From Syntrophorhabdaceae bacterium PtaU1.Bin034 (lineage in GTDB: Bacteria > Desulfobacterota_G > Syntrophorhabdia > Syntrophorhabdales > WCHB1-27), in contig MVRP01000156.1 in the NCBI GenBank assembly GCA_002067405.1, positions 1 through 9,837 of the forward strand: a stretch of 9,837 nt of DNA, in the 5' to 3' direction. The notes below the pieces were generated by a model. The model searched no databases and had not been told where the DNA came from. It worked only from the letters and a program-made list of their open reading frames with translations. The translations under genes were made by a program, and so were the position numbers. Of this stretch, positions 1 to 4,598 are shown in pieces (the stretch's first letter is position 1; each line of letters opens with the position of its first letter).

Positions 1-807
1 CTGGCGGGTGAGACGTGGATTATCAAGGAGTACTACCGGCAAATGGGGATCGAAGTCGTCTCCTGCATGACAGGCGACGGCAGGGTCGATGAAATAGGCC
101 GGTCCCACCGGGCTATGCTCAACGTGGTCCAGTGTTCCGGCTCCATGACCCATCTCGCCAGGATGATGCAGGACACCTATGGAATTCCTTTCACGCGGGT
201 TTCCTACTTCGGCATTGAAGATACGTCAGAGGCCCTCTACGGGGTCGCGCGCCATTTCAACGATCCGTCGGTCATGAGAAACACGGAAGAGCTGGTACGC
301 AACGAGGTGAACCGTATCTACCCTGTTGTGCAGCAGTACCGGGCGGACCTCCGGGGGAAGAAGGCAGCCATCTACGTGGGCGGCTCCTTCAAGGCTTTCT
401 CGCTTGTCAAGGCCCTGCGCCACCTGGGAATCGGGACTGCCATCGTTGGCTCCCAGACGGGAAACCGGGAAGATTACGAATACCTGAAGGAGATTTGCGA
501 CGAGGGAACAGTGATTGTGGATGACACGAACCCCCTGGAGCTTTCCAAATTCATGATGGAAAAGCAGGTGGATCTCCTGATCGGCGGCGTGAAAGAGCGG
601 CCGATCGCCTACAAGATGGGGGTCGGCTTTTGCGACCACAACCACGAGCGCAAGCTTGCCCTCGCAGGCTTTGAAGGTATGCTCAATTTTTGCCGTGAGG
701 TCCATTCGTCGATCATGAGCCCGGTATGGAAATTCTCTCCGGCACGGCAAAGAAAGACAGATAGCAGGAAGGTGTATCATGAGGCAGGCAGAAGAGTTGC
801 TGTATAA
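1..807 (+). CDS. nifE: Nitrogenase FeMo-cofactor scaffold protein NifE, C-terminal part (5' end outside window)
   Basis: The reading frame is open from base 1, so the start lies upstream; 268 residues are visible. NifE forms a heterotetramer with NifN, the cytoplasmic scaffold where the NifB product matures into FeMo-cofactor before transfer to NifDK. The visible part begins in the middle of the nitrogenase component 1 fold. The SGD-type motif (TGDGRVDEI, about residues 24-32) is followed by VQCSGSM with Cys45. That cysteine lies where NifD has its cofactor-ligating Cys and NifE its cluster-binding Cys. Further on come YFGIEDTSEAL, and then GGVKERPIAYKMG and DHNHERKLALAGFEGM, which are typical of NifE rather than NifD. 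The conserved core ends near SPVWKF. About 20 basic, non-conserved residues follow and run through the nifN ribosome-binding site and into nifN. It is the first visible gene of an apparent nifENB-ferredoxin operon. NifE is strongly preferred over NifD or an alternative-nitrogenase homologue. Confidence 0.93.
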   Translation: MAGETWIIKEYYRQMGIEVVSCMTGDGRVDEIGRSHRAMLNVVQCSGSMTHLARMMQDTYGIPFTRVSYFGIEDTSEALYGVARHFNDPSVMRNTEELVRNEVNRIYPVVQQYRADLRGKKAAIYVGGSFKAFSLVKALRHLGIGTAIVGSQTGNREDYEYLKEICDEGTVIVDDTNPLELSKFMMEKQVDLLIGGVKERPIAYKMGVGFCDHNHERKLALAGFEGMLNFCREVHSSIMSPVWKFSPARQRKTDSRKVYHEAGRRVAV

Positions 808-2161
808 CGAAAACGAGCTGCGCCACTCCATGTCCACGCAGAACGCGTGCAAGCTTTGCGCGCCCCTTGGGGCGAGCGTCGCTTTCCGCGGCATAGAGAA
901 CTGCATCCCCCTCATCCACGGCTCTCAGGGCTGCTCGACCTATATCCGGCGCTATGTGATCAGCCATTTCAGGGAGCCTATCGACATTGCGTCGTCCAAT
1001 TTTACCGAGTCGAGTGCTATTTTCGGCGGTGGGGAGAACCTGAAAAAGGCCCTTGACAACCTGACGCGGCAATACCGGCCCCACGCTGTCGGCATCGCTA
1101 CCACGTGTCTTTCCGAAACCATCGGCGACGACGTCCGGCTCTACATCGACGAGTATCAACGGACAAAAAAGAACGATTTCGTTCCGGCAATCATCCATGC
1201 TTCCACGCCCAGTTACCGTGGCACGCATATGGAAGGATACCACGAGGCCATAAGGGCGACCATAGTGGCGCTTGCTGAGGGCGGGCCCTGCAACGGCACA
1301 ATCAACATTGTCCCCGGCTTTGTTTCTGCCGAGGACCTGCGACACCTGAAAGAAGTGATTTCCGATTTTTGCGTTCCCTTCACTATGCTCCCCGACTACT
1401 CGGAGACGCTCGACGGTGAATCGTGGGAGGACTATCAGAAGCTCTCATCCGGCGGCACGCCTATAGACGCCATAAAGGGGATGGGCAGGGCCGTGGGGAC
1501 GATCCAGTTCGGGAGAAGCCTTGAAGGGCAGAGGAGCGGCGCGGCCTATCTTGAGGAGCATTTCGGGGTTCCGGTCCTCACTGTCGGGCTACCGATCGGG
1601 ATCAGGGAAACAGACCGGTTTTTCGCTACCGTCTCAGACATGTCGGGTGCCGGTGTGCCGGAGAAATACGAAAAGGAAAGAGGCCGTCTCATCGACGCTT
1701 ACATCGACGGACACAAATATGTCTTCGGCAAGCGGGCGATCCTTTACGGGGAAGCTGATTTCGTTGCCGGCATGGCCTCACTGCTGGATGAGATAGGAAT
1801 GGTGCCGGTCATCTGCGCAACAGGGGCGTGTACGGGCACCTTCAAGTCGGTCGTCCGTTCCGTTCTGGAAAACACGCACGGGGAACTCATTATATCGGAA
1901 GACAGCGATTTTGTGGGTATGCTGGAGGCGTGCGAGTCGGTGAAGCCGGACATTATCATAGGCAACAGTAAAGGATATTTCCTTTCGCGGCGGCTTGGCA
2001 TCCCGCTCGTACGGGCCGGTTTTCCCATTCACGACCGCATAGGGGGACAGCGCATTCTCCATGTCTGCTATCGCGGCACGCAGCAACTTTTCGACCGGAT
2101 CGTTAACGCCCTCATTGAGGCGAAGCAGAACAGCTCCGGGATTGGGTACAGTTACATATGA
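779..2161 (+). CDS. nifN: Nitrogenase FeMo-cofactor scaffold protein NifN
   Basis: 460 residues, normal NifN length; the partner of NifE in the cofactor-assembly scaffold. The start ATG at 779 has a good Shine-Dalgarno (AGGAAGG, 766-772, 6-nt spacing) and lies inside the 3' end of nifE, giving a 29-bp overlap that suggests translational coupling. Component 1 beta-type motifs are clear: NACKLCAPLGA (residues 22-32), IHGSQGC (46-52), EPIDIASSNFTE (66-77), FGGGENL (82-88) and ATTCLSETIGDD (107-118). The C-terminal part has IGNSKGYFLSRRLGIPLVR, GFPIHDRIGGQR and YRGTQQLFDRIVNAL, a run characteristic of NifN. Cys27, Cys52 and Cys110 occupy the positions of the three P-cluster cysteines of NifK; the well-studied Azotobacter NifN, as I recall it, keeps only the HGSQGC one. 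NifK is the alternative, but the length, the gene order after nifE and before nifB, and the C-terminal motifs favour NifN. Confidence 0.93.
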   Translation: MRQAEELLYNENELRHSMSTQNACKLCAPLGASVAFRGIENCIPLIHGSQGCSTYIRRYVISHFREPIDIASSNFTESSAIFGGGENLKKALDNLTRQYRPHAVGIATTCLSETIGDDVRLYIDEYQRTKKNDFVPAIIHASTPSYRGTHMEGYHEAIRATIVALAEGGPCNGTINIVPGFVSAEDLRHLKEVISDFCVPFTMLPDYSETLDGESWEDYQKLSSGGTPIDAIKGMGRAVGTIQFGRSLEGQRSGAAYLEEHFGVPVLTVGLPIGIRETDRFFATVSDMSGAGVPEKYEKERGRLIDAYIDGHKYVFGKRAILYGEADFVAGMASLLDEIGMVPVICATGACTGTFKSVVRSVLENTHGELIISEDSDFVGMLEACESVKPDIIIGNSKGYFLSRRLGIPLVRAGFPIHDRIGGQRILHVCYRGTQQLFDRIVNALIEAKQNSSGIGYSYI

Positions 2162-2164
2162 ATG

Positions 2165-2171
2165 AAGGAGG
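2165..2171 (+). promoter_or_regulatory. Shine-Dalgarno of nifB that decides its start
   Basis: AAGGAGG lies 5 nt before the ATG at 2177. An in-frame ATG also occurs at 2162, immediately after the nifN stop (TGA 2159-2161). However, that codon lies upstream of this strong site and has no comparable site of its own. The start at 2177 is therefore preferred. The close packing suggests that ribosomes finishing nifN can re-initiate at nifB. Confidence 0.8.
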
Positions 2172-2176
2172 CGCCA

Positions 2177-3436
2177 ATGAATCACGATGACCACCCATGC
2201 TTCAGCGAGAATGCGCGCCATCGCATAGCGCGGATACACCTGCCCGTTGCGCCCGGGTGCAACATGCAGTGCAACTACTGCAATCGTGATTTCGAGTGCG
2301 TCAACGAATCGCGGCCGGGCGTGGCGTGCACGGTCCTGAAGCCTTTACAGGCGGCCGATTACCTCGATTCGGTGCTGGAGAAGATCGAGAACGTCAGGGT
2401 CGTGGGTATTGCAGGCCCCGGCGACCCCTGTGCCAACGGGGACGAGACCATCGAGACCCTCAGGCTCGTGAGGGAGAAACATCCGGAGATGATGCTCTGC
2501 GTCGCCACGAACGGCCTCAATCTTTCGGAGTACATTGACGAGTTCGCCGCCCTCGACATAAGCCACGTGACCGTAACCGTAAACGCAGTGAAACCTGACG
2601 TGGGCAAATGGATATACGATTGGGCCAGGCACAGGAAAAGGATGTACCGGGGCGTGGATGCGGCCTCGATAATCCTCGAAAAACAGATGGAAGGCATATC
2701 GAGGCTGAAAGAAAAAGGCATAACGGTGAAGATCAACACGGTCGTCATACCCGGGATCAATGATGAGCACGTGGTCGAGGTGGCGAAGCGGATGGCAGCG
2801 TTGAAAGCCGATATCCACAACTGCATTCCCCTTTATCACGTCGCAGGCACCCCTCTTGCCGGCATTGTGCCACCGTCTCCCGAGACGATGAAGGCGATCC
2901 GCGCAAGGGCAGAGGAGTTTTTACCGCAAATGAGTCATTGTGCGCGGTGCCGCGCCGACGCAGCAGGCCTGATCGGCGAGAGACTGAACGCCGAGGTGAT
3001 GGATCTCCTGAAAGAGGCCGGCGGCTCGCATCCCACTGCCGAAAGGCGTTTTGTCGCCGTGGCAAGCATGGAAGGGCTCTTTGTGAACCAGCATCTCGGT
3101 GAAGCAAGTGCACTATGGATTTACGGCATAAAGGACGGCAAAGCCGACCTTGTCGAAAGGCGTCCAGCACCTCCACCGGGCGGGGGGATGGAACGATGGG
3201 CAGCACTGGTGAATTTGCTCCGGGACTGCCATACCGTTCTCGCGAGCGGCATCGGACCTTCCCCTCAGCTCGTCCTGGAACGGGCGGGGTTACGGGTGGT
3301 GGTGATGGAAGGGCTGGCAAGGGAAGGGATCGAGGCGATCTTTTCCGGAAGGGAAATACCAAAGATATTGCTCCGTGCACCGGGACGTTGCGGGATCGGG
3401 CAGCAATGCAGCGGCAAGGGAACAGGGTGCGGGTAA
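2177..3436 (+). CDS. nifB: FeMo-cofactor biosynthesis radical SAM protein NifB with C-terminal NifX-like domain
   Basis: 419 residues from the ATG at 2177 (an alternative in-frame ATG at 2162 would add five). NifB uses S-adenosylmethionine and two [4Fe-4S] clusters to build the 8Fe carbide-containing NifB-co, the precursor of every nitrogenase active-site cofactor. The N-terminal HPCFSE motif (6-11) is followed by the radical-SAM triad CNMQCNYC (Cys28, Cys32, Cys35), NRDFECVNESRPGV (36-49) and the SAM-binding AGPGDP (79-84). HCARCRADAAGLIGE (254-268) is a NifB signature whose paired cysteines, 255 and 258, are thought to bind precursor clusters. Residues of about 291-395 form a NifX/NafY-type cofactor-binding domain (RFVAVASMEGLFVNQHLGEA, later ERRPAPPPGGG). 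This two-domain architecture is the common long form of NifB. The last 15 residues are Cys/Gly-rich (Cys405, 411, 418), possibly an extra metal-binding tail. The gene follows nifN directly, and the ferredoxin gene follows 46 bp later. Confidence 0.96.
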   Translation: MNHDDHPCFSENARHRIARIHLPVAPGCNMQCNYCNRDFECVNESRPGVACTVLKPLQAADYLDSVLEKIENVRVVGIAGPGDPCANGDETIETLRLVREKHPEMMLCVATNGLNLSEYIDEFAALDISHVTVTVNAVKPDVGKWIYDWARHRKRMYRGVDAASIILEKQMEGISRLKEKGITVKINTVVIPGINDEHVVEVAKRMAALKADIHNCIPLYHVAGTPLAGIVPPSPETMKAIRARAEEFLPQMSHCARCRADAAGLIGERLNAEVMDLLKEAGGSHPTAERRFVAVASMEGLFVNQHLGEASALWIYGIKDGKADLVERRPAPPPGGGMERWAALVNLLRDCHTVLASGIGPSPQLVLERAGLRVVVMEGLAREGIEAIFSGREIPKILLRAPGRCGIGQQCSGKGTGCG

Positions 3437-3450
3437 AAGAAAAGGCGACC

Positions 3451-3467
3451 GTTAACAAACTGTTAAC
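3451..3467 (+). promoter_or_regulatory. Dyad/direct repeat GTTAACAAACTGTTAAC between nifB and the ferredoxin gene
   Basis: Two GTTAAC hexamers start exactly 11 bp apart. Because GTTAAC is itself palindromic, the site is both a direct repeat and a perfect 7-bp inverted repeat (GTTAACA/TGTTAAC) around a 3-nt centre. It lies 3 nt before the ferredoxin ribosome-binding site (AGGAGGA, 3471-3477). It may be a weak RNA hairpin that sets message stability or translation between the two genes, or a protein-binding site; 11-bp tandem half-sites suit OmpR-family regulators. The function is inferred; only the repeat is seen. Confidence 0.4.
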
Positions 3468-3482
3468 AACAGGAGGAGAACG

Positions 3483-3791
3483 ATGAAAAAACCAAAACAG
3501 CATATTTTTGTCTGTGGGAGCTTCCGTGCGAACGGCACGCCCCAGGGTGTCTGCAACAAAAAAAGCTCCATGCAGTTGCTCCAGTATCTGGTACAGGAAC
3601 TGTCGGATCGTGGAATGACCGACGTGTCCGTATCGAGCACGGGCTGTCTCAAGCTCTGTGATGTCGGTCCCGCCATGGTCGTCTATCCCCAGAACTGGTG
3701 GTACGGGGGCGTCGAGAGCGAGGCGGCAATCGACGAGATCATCGATTCGCTCGAGACGGGGAAGCCTGCGGAGACTTATGTGATTGCGTGA
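3483..3791 (+). CDS. Thioredoxin-like [2Fe-2S] ferredoxin (Shethna protein type), nif-associated
   Basis: 102 residues, the usual size of the thioredoxin-fold [2Fe-2S] ferredoxins (Clostridium pasteurianum 2Fe ferredoxin, Azotobacter FeSI, Aquifex Fd1). The start is set by AGGAGGA at 3471-3477, 5 nt before the ATG. Four cysteines in the family pattern bind the cluster: Cys11 and Cys24 (C-X12-C, in FVCGSFRANGTPQGVC) and Cys55 and Cys59 (GCLKLC, C-X3-C). VGPAMVVYPQNWWYGGV (61-77) is the conserved C-terminal half. The proteins are cytoplasmic; some relatives are encoded in nif clusters and bind the nitrogenase MoFe protein. Placement right after nifB suggests a role as electron carrier for nitrogenase or for NifB/NifEN cofactor assembly, but the physiological partner cannot be read from the sequence. 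It appears to be the last gene of the nif operon segment, since a new promoter follows. Confidence 0.9.
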   Translation: MKKPKQHIFVCGSFRANGTPQGVCNKKSSMQLLQYLVQELSDRGMTDVSVSSTGCLKLCDVGPAMVVYPQNWWYGGVESEAAIDEIIDSLETGKPAETYVIA

Positions 3792-3824
3792 GGCGATTCC
3801 TTTCCGGGTTTCTTCGTTTATAGT

Positions 3825-3846
3825 CGCGGTTGCCTGTTGAACCGCG
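3825..3846 (+). promoter_or_regulatory. 7-bp inverted repeat overlapping the -35 region of the 3901 gene
   Basis: CGCGGTT (3825-3831) and AACCGCG (3840-3846) are perfect complements around an 8-nt centre. Flanking bases extend the pairing imperfectly (TTCCTTTCCG upstream, CGGAAGGGAT downstream). The right arm overlaps the proposed -35 hexamer (3837-3842). It could be an operator, or part of the transcript end of the ferredoxin operon. No U-tract follows, so a classical intrinsic terminator is not supported. Confidence 0.35.
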
Positions 3847-3866
3847 CGGAAGGGATCAAATATAAT
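3837..3866 (+). promoter_or_regulatory. Sigma70-type promoter for the NimA-like gene
   Basis: TTGAAC (3837-3842), an 18-nt spacer and a perfect -10 TATAAT (3861-3866) predict a start of transcription near 3873, about 28 nt before the ATG at 3901. The ribosome-binding site GAGGGAGG (3886-3893) would then be in a short leader. It suggests that the flavoprotein gene is transcribed separately from the nif genes upstream. Confidence 0.6.
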
Positions 3867-3900
3867 AAGCAGAGTGACGTGAAAAGAGGGAGGTGCCTGT

Positions 3901-4377
3901 ATGCGTGTGGCCAAGAAAGAGATACGGGACAAAGAGGCGATCGAAGGGATACTGGAAAAATGCCAGGTGGGGAGGCTGGGAACTATCGGCCGAGATGGTT
4001 ACCCCATGGTTAAGCCCCTCAACTATATCTACCGCAACGGAGCGATATATTTCCATTCTGCCAAGGCGGGCGAGAAGATAGAGGATATGGGGAGGGATAA
4101 CCGCGTCTGCTTCGAAGTCGACATTCCCATTGCCTATGTAAAAAGCACGGAAAATCCTTGCAAGGCCGAGTACCTCTATCAGTCGGTCATTATCAGGGGT
4201 CGCGCGCACATCGTTGAAGCCGGGGATGAAAGGCTGCGCGCCCTGGAGGCGCTCATGAAAAAGTACCAGCCCGAAGGCGGCTACGGGACTTTCCCGGAGG
4301 ATAAGCTCGCCTTGACGGCAGTGGTGAGGATCGACGTCACGGAGATGACCGGAAAGCAGGACCTCGGCAAGCAATAG
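3901..4377 (+). CDS. Pyridoxamine 5'-phosphate oxidase-like flavoprotein, NimA family
   Basis: 158 residues, typical for the NimA/split beta-barrel FMN-binding family; the start follows GAGGGAGG by 7 nt. Family features in order: REIRDKEAI-like N-terminus (KKEIRDKEAIEGIL, 5-18), CQVGRLGTIGRDGYPMVKPLNY (21-42), the FMN-phosphate region IYFHSAKAGEKIEDM (49-63), NRVCFEVD (67-74), SVIIRGRAHIV (95-105) and a closing strand TAVVRIDVTEMTGK (139-152). Members are small soluble dimers that bind FMN or related cofactors. Some reduce 5-nitroimidazoles, but most have unknown substrates, so a drug-resistance role should not be assumed. It has its own promoter between the nif segment and the kinase and no evident operon partner. 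The family call is firm; the substrate is unknown. Confidence 0.87.
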   Translation: MRVAKKEIRDKEAIEGILEKCQVGRLGTIGRDGYPMVKPLNYIYRNGAIYFHSAKAGEKIEDMGRDNRVCFEVDIPIAYVKSTENPCKAEYLYQSVIIRGRAHIVEAGDERLRALEALMKKYQPEGGYGTFPEDKLALTAVVRIDVTEMTGKQDLGKQ

Positions 4378-4473
4378 GGAGACAAGGGCGGCTTCATTCA
4401 GCCTTGCCGGACTCCGTGATCCTATAAAATCAACTTCTCCTCTTTGTCAATAACCCCAACCTTTTTAACCACC

Positions 4474-4502
4474 TTGACGAGTCTGAACCAGGGTAGCATA
4501 TT
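4474..4502 (+). promoter_or_regulatory. Upstream candidate promoter for the hybrid kinase
   Basis: TTGACG (4474-4479), 17-nt spacer, CATATT (4497-4502). The -35 is good and the -10 moderate (4 of 6). It lies in the 221-bp gap 4378-4598, which is visibly richer in A/T than its surroundings and holds no gene that I can see. It would give a leader of roughly 90 nt before the ATG at 4599. Confidence 0.35.
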
Positions 4503-4525
4503 TGAGCAGTTGTTTTCGACCGGCC

Positions 4526-4554
4526 TTTACGCGCCGAAAGCAGCCTGATAAAAT
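4526..4554 (+). promoter_or_regulatory. Proximal candidate promoter for the hybrid kinase
   Basis: TTTACG (4526-4531), 17-nt spacer, TAAAAT (4549-4554; 5 of 6 to the -10 consensus). Transcription would begin near 4561, just after the possible GTG start at 4557. This supports use of the ATG at 4599. Confidence 0.4.
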
Positions 4555-4598
4555 AGGTGTGCATAAAAATAGTCATTAATACCATAAGGTTAGATATC

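Noticed and set aside
861..874. CGCCCC-TT-GGGGCG palindrome near the nifN start
   Set aside because: It encodes the conserved APLGA motif, the loop is too small for a good hairpin, and codon choice explains it.
2845..2859. Sigma54-like motif AGGCAC-N5-TTGC with -24/-12 spacing
   Set aside because: It lies in the middle of nifB, encodes conserved protein (AGTPLAGI) and has no downstream gene start to serve; a chance match is more likely.
2757..3932. A 391-codon minus-strand open frame across nifB, the ferredoxin and the start of the NimA-like gene
   Set aside because: It is antisense to three recognisable genes, rich in Arg/Pro/Ser, and resembles no family; it reflects the GC bias of the opposite strand.
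4365..4409. CGGCAAG/CTTGCCG complementary arms and an inner GGCT/AGCC stem after the NimA-like gene, as a terminator
   Set aside because: The outer arms are 31 nt apart, the inner stem is only 4 bp, and no T-tract follows; too weak to call.
4557..4598. Upstream GTG start (4557) for the hybrid kinase
   Set aside because: No ribosome-binding site precedes it, it would lie before the predicted start of the proximal promoter, and the added residues are hydrophobic but too short and unlike a signal peptide or membrane helix.
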